DNA of 64,000 nucleotides. Origin: Bacteroidales bacterium. Lineage in GTDB: Bacteria; Bacteroidota; Bacteroidia; Bacteroidales; GWA2-32-17. The stretch is taken from assembly GCA_026416095.1 (NCBI GenBank), contig JAOAFV010000044.1, positions 1-64,000 on the forward strand, written 5' to 3'. Positions 46,083 through 56,154 of the stretch are shown piece by piece. Each line of letters opens with the position of its first letter. Position 1 is the stretch's first letter. Made by a program: the position numbers and the translations under genes. The notes beneath the pieces were generated by a model. That model did no database searches. It saw only the letters and a program-made list of their open reading frames with translations, and was not told the origin of the DNA.

Positions 46083-47150
46083 GTGAAAAACCAAATCAGT
46101 TTAATTGTACTATTTATTATAATTCCATTTATAAGCAAAGGTCAAAGTGGAGGGCTTGGAGTGTATTCCTTTTTACAATTGCCAAAATCATCGCACATTT
46201 CTGCAATTGGAGGTACTTGTCAAAGTATTATTTCAAACGACCTTTCTACTGTTTTTCATAATCCTGCTTTATTAAACGATTCTGTTATAAATCATATAAC
46301 ACTATTTGTTAATAAATATTTTTCTGATATATATTATGGTAATTTTGCTTATGCTACAAAAATCTTTAATAAATACAATATTTTTACAGGCATAAATTAT
46401 TTAAATTACGGCAAATTTATAAGAACCGATGAATGTGGTAATATTTATGGGAATTTTTATGCAAGCGATTATGTTTTAAATATTTCTTTTTCTAATAGTA
46501 TAGTTAAAAGTAATTTGAATTATGGAATTGCATTTAAACCATTAATCTCTGTATACGATCGTACCTATTCGTTTGGTACATGTTTCGATTTTTCTATGTT
46601 GTATTATAATACGAATAATAATATAAGTTTAAGTTTAGCCATTAATAATATTGGTATTCAAATAATACCATACACTAAAGGTAATTTTGAACCAGTAAAA
46701 TATAGTCTTAATTTTTCAGTATCGAAAAGGTTTGTTTATTCTCCATTTTACATACATGCAAGTTTAATTGAACTCCAAAATTTTAAACTTTCGAATTACA
46801 AGAACTTAATAGACAAGCAAAAGAAACCTGAAAAATTGTTTAGCGATACTTCTTTTAAAAGAATAAATAAAATTGAAAGTTTTGCCACCGAATTTATACA
46901 TCATGTGGTTATAGGTACTGATGTTCTTATCACTAAAAATTTCTACTTTTCAGTAGGATATAATTTCAAAAGGAGATATGAATTAGCGACAGAAGGCAAA
47001 AAAAGATTAACTGGCTTTTCGTGGGGAGTGGGGCTTAAGATTTATAAATTACAAATTCATTTTTCAAGATCTAAATATCACATTGCCCAAGCAATTAACA
47101 TGATAACTATCAATACAAACTTAAACGAATTCATTAAGAATAGCCAATGA
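46083..47150 (+). CDS. porQ: Type IX secretion system protein PorQ
   Basis: The 355-residue protein has a signal peptide (ISLIVLFIIIPFISKGQ), then GGLGVYSFLQLPKSSHISAI, GG, and STVFHNPALLNDSV. This N-terminal pattern (V-F-x-F-L-x-L-P-x-S, GG, NPALL) is that of PorQ, a PorV-like 14-strand outer-membrane barrel. The rest is strand-rich (KIFNKYNIFTGINYLNYGKF, FYFSVGYNFKRRYELAT). In Porphyromonas PorQ helps the T9SS attachment complex that handles cargo C-terminal domains. The start is GTG. Its stop overlaps rlmH by ATGA. Cargo with sorting tails is encoded at 1.4, 20.0 and 30.0 kb. Confidence 0.85.
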   Translation: MKNQISLIVLFIIIPFISKGQSGGLGVYSFLQLPKSSHISAIGGTCQSIISNDLSTVFHNPALLNDSVINHITLFVNKYFSDIYYGNFAYATKIFNKYNIFTGINYLNYGKFIRTDECGNIYGNFYASDYVLNISFSNSIVKSNLNYGIAFKPLISVYDRTYSFGTCFDFSMLYYNTNNNISLSLAINNIGIQIIPYTKGNFEPVKYSLNFSVSKRFVYSPFYIHASLIELQNFKLSNYKNLIDKQKKPEKLFSDTSFKRINKIESFATEFIHHVVIGTDVLITKNFYFSVGYNFKRRYELATEGKKRLTGFSWGVGLKIYKLQIHFSRSKYHIAQAINMITINTNLNEFIKNSQ

Positions 47151-47614
47151 ATATACTGCTATATACTATTGGTGTGCATAAGGATAAAAATTATTATGCT
47201 ATAGAAAAAGATTTAATAAATAAAATTCAGCATTTTAATAAGTTTAGTTTAATTGAAATTGAAGAACCTGCAAAAATAAACAAGTTACCAATTCACGATC
47301 AAATTAAGAAATATGAAGAACTTATAAGTAAGAAAATAAGTGAAAGTGATTATAACATAGTACTTGATAGCAAAGGTAAGGAGTACACTTCGGAAAAATT
47401 TGCTCAACAACTTTCGGCATGGTTACTGACTAGAAAAAAAAACTTAGTTTTTATTATTGGTGGACCACATGGTTTTTCCGATTCTTTCAAAAAAAAATTC
47501 CCTTGTTTGTCGCTATCTCAAATGACTTTTAATCATTTACTTGTAAGAATTATTTTTTTGGAACAATTATATAGAGCTTTCTGTATAATCAAAAACATTC
47601 CATATCACTATTAA
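47147..47614 (+). CDS. rlmH: 23S rRNA (pseudouridine1915-N3)-methyltransferase
   Basis: The 155-residue SPOUT methyltransferase has NLVFIIGGPHGFSDSFKKKF (SAM-binding knot) and LSLSQMTFNHLLVRIIFLEQ, ending LYRAFCIIKNIPYHY, the RlmH C-terminus. It methylates pseudouridine 1915 in the ribosome. It overlaps porQ by 4 bases and is followed after 4 bases by the histidine kinase gene. Confidence 0.95.
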   Translation: MNILLYTIGVHKDKNYYAIEKDLINKIQHFNKFSLIEIEEPAKINKLPIHDQIKKYEELISKKISESDYNIVLDSKGKEYTSEKFAQQLSAWLLTRKKNLVFIIGGPHGFSDSFKKKFPCLSLSQMTFNHLLVRIIFLEQLYRAFCIIKNIPYHY

Positions 47615-47618
47615 TGCT

Positions 47619-50600
47619 ATGAGCAAAAAAGTTTTTACATTATTAATTGTAGTTATTTGTACTTTAATATTTTCCATATTTTATTGGAAATCAGCTAGTT
47701 TTAATCTTAGAGACGATATAGAAAAGCTTCAAAATATAATAAATACAAAAATTAGTAGTGCTGAGCAATTTTTATCTCAAATTAAACCGTGCGAAGGTAA
47801 TTATGAAACATTTAGTAGTTTTTCAAAAAATTATAACATTGGTATACTTATTATAAAAAATAACAATCCTGTATTTTGGACAAATAATGATTACATATCT
47901 ATAGAGTACTTGAACCTAATAAAAACACCGAAAATTCTTTACTTTAACAACGTATGGTTTTTTTCATTTTATAAAAAATACAACTGTTACACTGTTTACT
48001 TTTTTATACCTATTAAAAAACAATACTATATAAATAACAAGTATATTAAAGACGAATACTTTACTGATTTTAACTTAACATACGATTATACATTTTCGAA
48101 TATTCCTCAAGAAAACTCCTATGAAATAAAGGATATAAACAATAATTATCTTTTTTCTGTTGCCTTGTCAAATAATAAAATTAAAAACAATACTATTTCA
48201 AATGCTTTTATTTTATATTTTTTTGCTATATTTCTAATTATTATTTACTTAACAAAATCAAACAGAAAAAATAAAATTATACATGCATTTTTATTGTCAT
48301 TATTCCTTATAATGTTCACAATTTTTTCGTATTTTTTTGTTAGTTTCTCGACTATTAGAGATTCAGAACTCTTCAGTCCCCAAATATTTTCGTATAATAA
48401 TATTATAAATTCTTTAGGGGTACTTATTGTTTTACTCTTATGTTTTATAGGACTTTCCTATATTTTCAAAAGAAATATAATTATAACATTCAATTACAAT
48501 ATTTATAAAATAATAACTGCTTTGTTTTTTTATTTTATCTCTTTTTTCTTTATTATTTTTTACTCTGAATCAATTATCTCAAATTCGAGTTTATCTTTTA
48601 ACCGCACATATACTTTAATGAATCACTATTCGCTACTGTTACTCCTAATTTTGGCAATTGTAATAATAATTAACTACAATTGGTTATTCATAGTTTTAAA
48701 AGTACTCCGTTATTTAAATAAAAGAAAATATTTTCAGATAATTATAATATTAAATTTAATTTTTTTGTGTTTAGGATATATTTTAACAAAAAATTGTTAT
48801 GTTTTGTTGTTTATTGTGCCAAATATTTTATTAAGTATATTTATATGGTTTAATAAATACAAATTACTACATCAAACATTGTTATTTTTCATTGTTTCAG
48901 TTGTTTTATCTATTATTTTACTCAAATTAACTGAAAAAAAAGAAAGAGAACTACTCTTACTTTTTTTAAAAAACAAGTCTATCGAAAGAAATTATAGTTT
49001 TGAAACCGATTTCAAAAATGTTATAAGTATCATCAGTAAAGATTCTATAGTTAAGACTCTTGTTGACAGAGAACAAGATAATAGATACGAGATTACAAGA
49101 TATTTTAAGATGAAATATTTTTATAAGTATCCCGATTTTGAGATAAGAATTTTAAAATGCGATGAAAAAACTACATTAAAAATATTACCTGCTAAAAATT
49201 TAGTTCCATGCATAAAATTTTTCACAGAACAAATAAATGATAGCAAAACAATAAAAATAACAGATAATTTTTACTTTGTTCAAAACGAAGAAGGAATAAC
49301 AAATTACATTGCGTTTCTTGACATTTATAAATCACTAAAACCATTAAAGAAATTAATAATAGAAATTTATCCTCAAAATGTTAACGAAAGAATAGGCTAT
49401 CATAGTGTTTTGTATTCATCGGAATATAATGTTTATCGTGAATATAACCTTGCAAAATATTATAAAAATAATCTTATAAAAAAAATAGGTAAATATAATT
49501 TTCCAATAATACTCAATTCTCAAAATTCATCTGATAAACCTAACATATCAAATTTCGGTAATTATATTAATGTTTTTTATAAAACTTCTAACAATACAGT
49601 ATTTGTTGCAAGTGTTCAATTTGATAAATTAAAGACTGTTGCATTAATTTTAATAGTACTATTTAATCTTCTAATGTTTATACAATTAATATTTTATCTT
49701 TTCAATTTTATTAAAGGTAGTCGATTTCAAAATAAAGGATTTCGCTATAAATATCTTTTATCAACTATTTCGATACTACTTATAGCGTACTTATTAAGTG
49801 GAATGTATTCATTTTATTTTATTAAGAAAAATTTTTCCGACATTAACACTAAAGAATTGAACGACAAAACAAACTCAATAATAAATTTTCTAAAAGAAAA
49901 GTATGGTAAATTATCAAATATATACTTAACTAATCCTTATGAACTTTCGTCCGATTTAATAACACTTTCAAACATTTTTTATTCAGATGTAAATTTTTAC
50001 GATTCTGTGGGAATATTATTTGCTTCTTCTCGATTATCTTTATTTACTAATGGCATTAAAAGTAAACTCATAAATTATGAAGCATTACAAAATTTTCACA
50101 TAAATCAGAAAATTGTAATTAAAGAAAAAATAGGAACACTTGAATATTTTTCACATTATATTCCCTTCTTAGATGGGAAAAAAATAATTGGTATACTGCA
50201 GATACCGTATTTTACAGAGCAAGAAGATTTTAACGATAAGATTATTTCGGCCTTTTTGTGGTTAATAAATTTTTATTTTCTTCTAATAACAATTTTTTTG
50301 AATGTGTCGGCTATTATGGTCAGAAAAATTTTCTTTTCTCTTACTACTCTGGAAAAATATTTTAAAAATATTAATCCCGATTTAATGTATCGACCACTTG
50401 AATACAAAGAAAAAGATGAAATATTAACCCTTGTTAAAGAGTATAACAGAGTTTTAGATGAACTAAAGGAAAAAACAAAAAAACTTATTCAATCTGAAAG
50501 AGAATCGACTTGGAAAGATATTGCACGTCAAGTTGCACACGAAATTAAAAATCCACTTACTCCTATGAAATTACATATTCAGCATACGCTTAAAATTGTG

Positions 50601-51179
50601 CAAGAAAAAAAATATAATACCGACGATATTGTTAAAACATTAAAATCCCTGCTTGAACAAATAGATTCGTTAGCGAGTATTGCTGAATCTTTTTCAATTT
50701 TCTCAAAAGTTTTAACTCCTTATATAGAAGAAATAGAAATAGTGTCGTACTTAAATAAAATTGTAACCATTTACAATACAGAAAAGGAGATTATTAAATT
50801 AAATTCAGGCAAAATAAGTGAAATATATGTAGATGCCGATACTCAATACATAAAACAAATTTTTAATAACCTTATAACAAATGCTATACAAGCGATTCCT
50901 GAAGATAGAGAAAAAAATATAACTATTTCATTAACAACAGTCAACGACATTTTAAAAATTGAAATTGCCGATAATGGAATAGGAATTCCAGAAGAAATAA
51001 AAGATAAAATATTTACTCCTTCCTTTTCTACAAAAACTTCGGGTATGGGGTTAGGGCTAGCAATCACAAAGAACATGATTGATTTATTAAACGGTAAAAT
51101 TTATTTTGAAACTCAAATTAATAAAGGTACAACTTTTTACATTGAATTAAAATATAAAAGAAAATATGAAAAAATATAA
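47619..51179 (+). CDS. Large membrane sensor histidine kinase (about 12 membrane segments)
   Basis: The 1186-residue kinase begins with one membrane segment (TLLIVVICTLIFSIFYW), an extracytoplasmic domain to about residue 195, a block of about eight helices (about 195-440), a second extracytoplasmic domain (about 445-675), two further helices, a third sensor segment (about 735-880) and a last helix before a HAMP-like linker. The H-box is DIARQVAHEIKNPLTPMKLH with His974. The ATPase domain has N-box IFNNLITNAIQAIP, G1 DNGIGIPEE, F-box IFTPSFSTK and G2 GMGLGLAITK. It resembles NtrY/Bacteroidota multi-TM kinases. No response regulator is adjacent. It overlaps birA by 14 bases. Confidence 0.9.
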   Translation: MSKKVFTLLIVVICTLIFSIFYWKSASFNLRDDIEKLQNIINTKISSAEQFLSQIKPCEGNYETFSSFSKNYNIGILIIKNNNPVFWTNNDYISIEYLNLIKTPKILYFNNVWFFSFYKKYNCYTVYFFIPIKKQYYINNKYIKDEYFTDFNLTYDYTFSNIPQENSYEIKDINNNYLFSVALSNNKIKNNTISNAFILYFFAIFLIIIYLTKSNRKNKIIHAFLLSLFLIMFTIFSYFFVSFSTIRDSELFSPQIFSYNNIINSLGVLIVLLLCFIGLSYIFKRNIIITFNYNIYKIITALFFYFISFFFIIFYSESIISNSSLSFNRTYTLMNHYSLLLLLILAIVIIINYNWLFIVLKVLRYLNKRKYFQIIIILNLIFLCLGYILTKNCYVLLFIVPNILLSIFIWFNKYKLLHQTLLFFIVSVVLSIILLKLTEKKERELLLLFLKNKSIERNYSFETDFKNVISIISKDSIVKTLVDREQDNRYEITRYFKMKYFYKYPDFEIRILKCDEKTTLKILPAKNLVPCIKFFTEQINDSKTIKITDNFYFVQNEEGITNYIAFLDIYKSLKPLKKLIIEIYPQNVNERIGYHSVLYSSEYNVYREYNLAKYYKNNLIKKIGKYNFPIILNSQNSSDKPNISNFGNYINVFYKTSNNTVFVASVQFDKLKTVALILIVLFNLLMFIQLIFYLFNFIKGSRFQNKGFRYKYLLSTISILLIAYLLSGMYSFYFIKKNFSDINTKELNDKTNSIINFLKEKYGKLSNIYLTNPYELSSDLITLSNIFYSDVNFYDSVGILFASSRLSLFTNGIKSKLINYEALQNFHINQKIVIKEKIGTLEYFSHYIPFLDGKKIIGILQIPYFTEQEDFNDKIISAFLWLINFYFLLITIFLNVSAIMVRKIFFSLTTLEKYFKNINPDLMYRPLEYKEKDEILTLVKEYNRVLDELKEKTKKLIQSERESTWKDIARQVAHEIKNPLTPMKLHIQHTLKIVQEKKYNTDDIVKTLKSLLEQIDSLASIAESFSIFSKVLTPYIEEIEIVSYLNKIVTIYNTEKEIIKLNSGKISEIYVDADTQYIKQIFNNLITNAIQAIPEDREKNITISLTTVNDILKIEIADNGIGIPEEIKDKIFTPSFSTKTSGMGLGLAITKNMIDLLNGKIYFETQINKGTTFYIELKYKRKYEKI

Positions 51180-51927
51180 CATAATAACAATTAAAGAAGG
51201 TATATCTTCGAACGAAATAGCACATGAATTAGCAAATTATGATGACACTCCAGAATTTACTGTTGTTAATCTTTTAAATCAAACCAAAGGAAAAGGTAGA
51301 GGCACGAATAAATGGTTTTCGGAATTAGGGAAAAGTTTAACTTTTTCAATTATTGTTTACCCAAGGTTTTTAAATTCTCAATTATCTTTTTATATTTCAA
51401 AGTTAACATCTATTGCCGTTGTAGAAGCATTACAAAATTTTTCGCATAAAATAAAAATTAAGTGGCCAAACGATATTTATTTCAACAATAAGAAACTAGG
51501 TGGTATATTAATTGAAAATTGTTTTGAGAACGATAAAATTACTTATTCAATTGTTGGTATTGGTATAAATGTAAATCAAACAAATTTTCCGTCAGAATTA
51601 CCAAACCCCATTTCCTTGCTTCAAATAACAGGCGATAATTCTCAGCTTATAAATTTAGAAAATACTTTATACAAAATTATAAGAAAATTTGTAAAATGGT
51701 ATACCATCCTAAAAAACGAAGATCATAATGGTTATGCAATTATAGATAAAACATATTTTAAATACCTAACAGGTAGAAGTAAGACAATTGAGTATAAAAC
51801 CAATGATGAAAAAATTCTTAAAGGTAAAATTATTTCTGTCGATGAATTTGGCTTTATTAATATAAAAAACTCAGCTGGTATAGTTCTCTCTTATAACATA
51901 GATGAAATAAAGCTTATCAAATTTTAA
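51166..51927 (+). CDS. birA: Biotin--[acetyl-CoA-carboxylase] ligase
   Basis: The 253-residue protein has the ligase motifs NQTKGKGRGTNKWFSELGKS (biotin/ATP loop), KIKWPNDIYFNNKKLGGILI and IVGIGINVNQ, and a small C-terminal SH3-like domain. It makes biotinyl-AMP and attaches biotin to carboxylase carrier proteins in the cytoplasm. There is no N-terminal winged helix, so it is not a BirA repressor. It overlaps the histidine kinase gene by 14 bases. Confidence 0.94.
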   Translation: MKKYNIITIKEGISSNEIAHELANYDDTPEFTVVNLLNQTKGKGRGTNKWFSELGKSLTFSIIVYPRFLNSQLSFYISKLTSIAVVEALQNFSHKIKIKWPNDIYFNNKKLGGILIENCFENDKITYSIVGIGINVNQTNFPSELPNPISLLQITGDNSQLINLENTLYKIIRKFVKWYTILKNEDHNGYAIIDKTYFKYLTGRSKTIEYKTNDEKILKGKIISVDEFGFINIKNSAGIVLSYNIDEIKLIKF

Positions 51928-52830
51928 TTTTTTACTTTTTATATTATGTTCTTTGATAAGGTATTTTTAAATTACTCTGAGTAGTTCTTTAATAAAGCTT
52001 TTTCAAATAGAATAAAGTATAAACCCCAAAACGGTATGTTTATTAATACTACTTGCTTGTAAGGCTATATTTTGTGCGTATTATGCTAAAGTTTTTGTAT
52101 TTTTATAAAAAATTTTTTAATAGTTTATTCAAAAAGCACTTACGTTTCTTTTACAAAATAAATTTATCAAAAAAAGGTAAACTAAAAATTGAGACCTTTA
52201 CAAAACTGCCTAATTAATAATTTTTACCCATTTAAACAATTTAAATATTTTAAATTTTCTATATTAAAATTCAAAAAACTTGCCTTATTAAATAACAAAA
52301 ATTGCTCATTACATTAATCTTCTCAATTTTGTTATTTTTGATTAATATTTATCTAATGTGCAAATAACACATCACTACATTTCAACAAGCCTTAACCTAT
52401 CTTTTACAAACTTTTTACATTTCACATTGCTCGTACTATATTATTGCCCTATTAATAAAATCTTAAACATGTTATCTTTCTGTATGTTGTTCGACCTTCT
52501 GTTGTTCTACACATCTTTTATATCTTTTCTATCTATATTTCGCAAATAATCTCAATTTTATTGCTCTACTCACAGTCTCAAAAAAACGTTTCGACTTGTA
52601 ATACGTGCTTCGTAAATATCAAAAAAATTCATTATATAAAGAAAATTTATTTGTATACTTTGCTTTATTTTAATAACATAAATGCAAACTTCTATTAAAA
52701 TACTTATAAAGTTTTAACCTAATTTATAAACCCACCAAGTTAGAATATTTTTACAGAGGTTTCAATATTTATTTTGCGAAAAGAGACATTACTAGAATAA
52801 AAATTATTTTTTAAAATAATGTTAAAATTG
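51928..52830. other. Gene-poor stretch (about 900 bases)
   Basis: No supported gene is present. The plus strand between about 52340 and 52560 is C/T-rich, and its complement gives broken coding-like phrases on the minus strand with frequent stops (for example SRAIKLRLFAKYR and RYKRCVEQQKVEQHTER). A decayed minus-strand gene is possible, but I cannot name it. The 63-codon plus-strand ORF at 52358-52549 is hydrophobic low-complexity and probably chance. The end of the stretch carries the lpxC/fabZ promoter. Confidence 0.4.
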
Positions 52831-52838
52831 TAACTTTG
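52831..52838 (+). promoter_or_regulatory. Putative -7 promoter element (TAACTTTG) before lpxC/fabZ
   Basis: TAACTTTG matches TAnnTTTG and lies 31 bases before the ATG at 52870. TTTT lies at 52807-52812, near the expected -33 position. Confidence 0.5.
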
Positions 52839-52869
52839 CGATAATTTTTAATTAGCAAAACATTCACTA

Positions 52870-54276
52870 ATGATAGGCAAGATGCAAAGAACAATCAAGA
52901 TGCCTGTTAGCTTTTCTGGAATGGGCTTACATACGGGCAAATTTGCTAGAGTCACATTAAAACCTGCTCCAGTGAATCATGGAATAATATTTCAGCGGGT
53001 TGATGTAGAAGGTAACCCTATAGTGCATGCTACAAGCGATAATGTTTCAAGCACAGCACGAGGTACATCTCTTTCAGAAAATAATGTTACTGTTCACACA
53101 GTTGAACATTTGCTTGCTTCAATTTTTTCTTTCGAAATAGATAATTTACTTATCGAAGTAGATGGTGAAGAAATACCAATACTTGATGGTAGTGCAAAAG
53201 ATTTTACCGAAGCAATTAAAACAATTGGAGTTTATGAACAGGATGAACCAAAATCATATTTTGAAGTAAAATCTGCAATTACTTTTTACCATAAAGAGAC
53301 CGATAGCGAGTATATTTTAATGCCCGACGATGAATTTACTGTTACGGTTCTTATTGATTATTCAGATAGTATTGTAAAAAATCAATATGCTACTCTTAAC
53401 TCTTTATCTAATTTTTCAGAAGAAATAGCAAGTGCCAGAACATTTGTTTTTTTAGAGGAGTTAGAATGTTTAGCACGAAATGGCCTTGTAAAAGGAGGTG
53501 ACTTAAATAATGCAATTGTTATTGTTAACAAAAAACTAAACAAAAACGAAATAAACAGAATTGCCGATATTTTGAACAAACCTCATGTCGACTACGAACC
53601 AGAACTTGGGCTTTTAAATAATACTGAACTTTTTTTCCCAAATGAAATGGCACGGCATAAATTGCTCGATTTATTAGGCGATTTGTGTCTGACAGGAATA
53701 AATATAAAAGGCAAAATAATAGCAAAAAAACCAGGTCATAAACCCAACGTAGAATTTGCTAAATATTTACTTAATCTGATTAAAAAAGAAAAAGCTAAAC
53801 CCACTTTTCCAATCACCGATATTTTTGCTAAACCTGTATTAGATATTTTACAAATACAGCAGTTACTACCGCATCGTTATCCATTTTTGTTGGTCGATAA
53901 AATTTTAAAAATTGACGAAAATAGCATTATTGGGCTTAAGAATGTTACCTATAATGAGGCGTTTTTTGCTGGGCATTTTCCAGACGAACCTATAATGCCT
54001 GGAGTTCTTATTGTTGAAGCAATGGCTCAAGTGGGTGGACTTCTTGTTTTGAAAACTTTACCCGATCCAGAAAATTATTCAACTTATTTCTTAAAAATAG
54101 AACAATTCCGTTTTAAAAAGAAAGTAGTACCTGGCGATACTTTAGTTTTTAAACTAGATTTAATGAGTCCCCTTAGAAGAGGCATTGCCACAATGAAAGG
54201 TATAGCTTTTGTTGGCGATACAATTGTTGCCGAAGGAATAATAACTGCTCAAATTGCCAAAAAAGAAAAAAAATAA
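52870..54276 (+). CDS. lpxC/fabZ: Bifunctional UDP-3-O-acyl-N-acetylglucosamine deacetylase / 3-hydroxyacyl-ACP dehydratase
   Basis: The 468-residue protein is the LpxC-FabZ fusion typical of Bacteroidota. Residues 1-315 are LpxC, the zinc deacetylase of lipid A synthesis (SFSGMGLHTGKFARVTL, VHTVEHLLASIF with the zinc His, DGSAKDF, RHKLLDLLGDLCLTG). Residues 325-468 are FabZ, the hot-dog-fold dehydratase of fatty acid elongation (LLPHRYPFLLVDKI, AGHFPDEPIMPGVLIVEAMA with catalytic His and Glu). The fusion ties lipid A and fatty acid synthesis together. lpxA follows 13 bases later. lpxD, often upstream, is not in this window. Confidence 0.98.
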   Translation: MIGKMQRTIKMPVSFSGMGLHTGKFARVTLKPAPVNHGIIFQRVDVEGNPIVHATSDNVSSTARGTSLSENNVTVHTVEHLLASIFSFEIDNLLIEVDGEEIPILDGSAKDFTEAIKTIGVYEQDEPKSYFEVKSAITFYHKETDSEYILMPDDEFTVTVLIDYSDSIVKNQYATLNSLSNFSEEIASARTFVFLEELECLARNGLVKGGDLNNAIVIVNKKLNKNEINRIADILNKPHVDYEPELGLLNNTELFFPNEMARHKLLDLLGDLCLTGINIKGKIIAKKPGHKPNVEFAKYLLNLIKKEKAKPTFPITDIFAKPVLDILQIQQLLPHRYPFLLVDKILKIDENSIIGLKNVTYNEAFFAGHFPDEPIMPGVLIVEAMAQVGGLLVLKTLPDPENYSTYFLKIEQFRFKKKVVPGDTLVFKLDLMSPLRRGIATMKGIAFVGDTIVAEGIITAQIAKKEKK

Positions 54277-54289
54277 TTAGTGTTAAAAT

Positions 54290-55096
54290 ATGAAACAGCC
54301 GCTTGCATATATTCATCCCGATGCAAAAATTGGAAATAATGTTATAATAGATCCTTTTGTAACTATCGAAAAAAATGTTGAAATAGGCGATAACACCTGG
54401 ATAGGATCTAATGCAGTTATAATGGAAGGTGCAAAGATAGGTAAGAATTGTAAGATATTTCCAGGTGCTGTTATATCAGCTATTCCGCAAGATTTAAAGT
54501 TTGCAGGCGAAGAAACTTATGTTTACATTGGAGATAACACAACAATTAGAGAATATGTTACTATTAATAGAGGCACAAAAGCTAGTTATAAAACAATAGT
54601 TGGAAGTAATTGCCTTATAATGGCTTATGTTCATATTGCTCATGATTGTGTAATTGGGAATCATTGTATTTTAGCTAATGCAACAAATCTAGCAGGTCAT
54701 GTTGTAATTGAAGACCATGCAAATATTGGTGGCCTTGTGGCAGTGCAACAATTTGTAAGGATTGGTGCTTATTGTTATATTGCAGGTGGTAGCTTAGTAA
54801 GAAAAGATGTACCACCATACATTAAAGTAGCTCGCGAACCACTTTCTTATATGGGAGTTAACTCAATTGGCTTGCGAAGAAAAAACTTTACAAACGAACA
54901 AATACAACAAATACAAGAAATATATCGGTACATTTTTCTAAAAAATATGAATATTTCAAATGCACTTGAATATATAGAGAGAGAAATTCCTGCATCGAAA
55001 GAACGCGACGATATTTTATTATTTATAAGAAATTCGACACGTGGAATAATAAAGGGTTTTAACTCAATGCGCATAGCGCAAAATTATGAGTATTAA
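54290..55096 (+). CDS. lpxA: Acyl-[acyl-carrier-protein]--UDP-N-acetylglucosamine O-acyltransferase
   Basis: The 268-residue protein has a left-handed beta-helix of hexapeptide repeats (IHPDAKIGNNVIIDPFVTIE through VAVQQFVRIGAYCYIAGGSL), the LpxA motif MAYVHIAHDCVIGNHCILAN with the catalytic His, and a C-terminal helical part (LRRKNFTNEQIQQIQEIYRY). It catalyses the first step of lipid A synthesis in the cytoplasm. It follows lpxC/fabZ and overlaps queG by 11 bases. Confidence 0.97.
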   Translation: MKQPLAYIHPDAKIGNNVIIDPFVTIEKNVEIGDNTWIGSNAVIMEGAKIGKNCKIFPGAVISAIPQDLKFAGEETYVYIGDNTTIREYVTINRGTKASYKTIVGSNCLIMAYVHIAHDCVIGNHCILANATNLAGHVVIEDHANIGGLVAVQQFVRIGAYCYIAGGSLVRKDVPPYIKVAREPLSYMGVNSIGLRRKNFTNEQIQQIQEIYRYIFLKNMNISNALEYIEREIPASKERDDILLFIRNSTRGIIKGFNSMRIAQNYEY

Positions 55097-56003
55097 CGAT
55101 TTCTCTTTAGTAATAAAAAATAAAGCACTTGAATTAGGTTTTAATGCAGTAGGATTTACAGAACCCAAAATAAAAAAAAACGAAAAAATTTTTCTTTACA
55201 AATATTTACAAAACAACTATCACGGTCAAATGCAATTTCTTTCCAAAAACACTGATGTTCGTGAAAATATTAAATTGCAATATCCATGGGTTAAGTCTAT
55301 AATTGTTTGTTTATTATCCTATTACCCCAAAACAACCGACAATAGTTCTAAGTATAAAATTTCGTATTATGTATACGGAAACGACTATCACATAATTGTA
55401 AAGAGATTACTTTTATTGTTAGCGAATTATATTAAACAAGAAAAAAACAATGCTAAAGTTAAAATCTTTTGCGATACTTCCCCTATTTTCGAGAAAAGTT
55501 ATGCTGTCGATGCAGGTTTAGGATGGATTGGAAAAAATACTTTGCTTATAAATAAAGATTTAGGTTCTTTTGTTTTTATTGGTGGATTAATTACCGATGT
55601 TGAGTTAATTTATGATAGTAATAAAAAGTTATCGTGCCCTGAAAATTGTAACCTTTGTATTCAAAGTTGTCCGTCTAAAGCAATAAAAGAGCCATATGTT
55701 TTAGATGCTTCGAAGTGTGTTTCTTATCAAACAATTGAAAACAAAACTAAAAATTACTACAACAATTCGGCTTACATTGCAGGTTGTGATATATGTCAGA
55801 AAGTATGCCCATTTAATAAAGAAGAAAGAAAACACTTAAATATCTTTTTCAATCCGAACAAGTATGTTTTCTGGGAAGATAGAGAATGGCAAAATTTGAA
55901 CAAAATAACTTTCAATAATATTATGAAATATACTGTTTTTAAAAGAGTTGGATATAATCGGTTAAAAAGAAACATTGAAAATTGCAATTTTTGTAACTTA
56001 TAA
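55086..56003 (+). CDS. queG: Epoxyqueuosine reductase
   Basis: The 305-residue protein has the QueG N-terminal domain (ALELGFNAVGFTEPKI, GQMQFLSKNTDVRENI) and the cobalamin-binding region (DTSPIFEKSYAVDAGLGWIG, KNTLLINKDLGSF). Two [4Fe-4S] motifs follow: CPENCNLCIQSCPSKAI and CDICQKVCPFNKE. It reduces epoxyqueuosine to queuosine in tRNA anticodons. It overlaps lpxA, and the lpxA-queG linkage is probably positional only. Confidence 0.95.
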   Translation: MSINDFSLVIKNKALELGFNAVGFTEPKIKKNEKIFLYKYLQNNYHGQMQFLSKNTDVRENIKLQYPWVKSIIVCLLSYYPKTTDNSSKYKISYYVYGNDYHIIVKRLLLLLANYIKQEKNNAKVKIFCDTSPIFEKSYAVDAGLGWIGKNTLLINKDLGSFVFIGGLITDVELIYDSNKKLSCPENCNLCIQSCPSKAIKEPYVLDASKCVSYQTIENKTKNYYNNSAYIAGCDICQKVCPFNKEERKHLNIFFNPNKYVFWEDREWQNLNKITFNNIMKYTVFKRVGYNRLKRNIENCNFCNL

Positions 56004-56154
56004 ATGCTTTTTCTTTATTTTTAGACCTTAGACACGATTAAATTATTTTCAAATAAATGTTAAGCTCAAAGGTGTTTATGTAGTAGAACTAATCAAGTAA
56101 AAAAATAATCATTGGAAGTTTTAATAAAAATAATAAAAATTGCAGAAAAAAAAT

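Noticed and set aside
52358-52549. Plus-strand ORF of 63 codons before lpxC/fabZ
   Set aside because: It is hydrophobic low-complexity sequence (Leu, Phe, Ser, Tyr) with no start context or family; probably chance.
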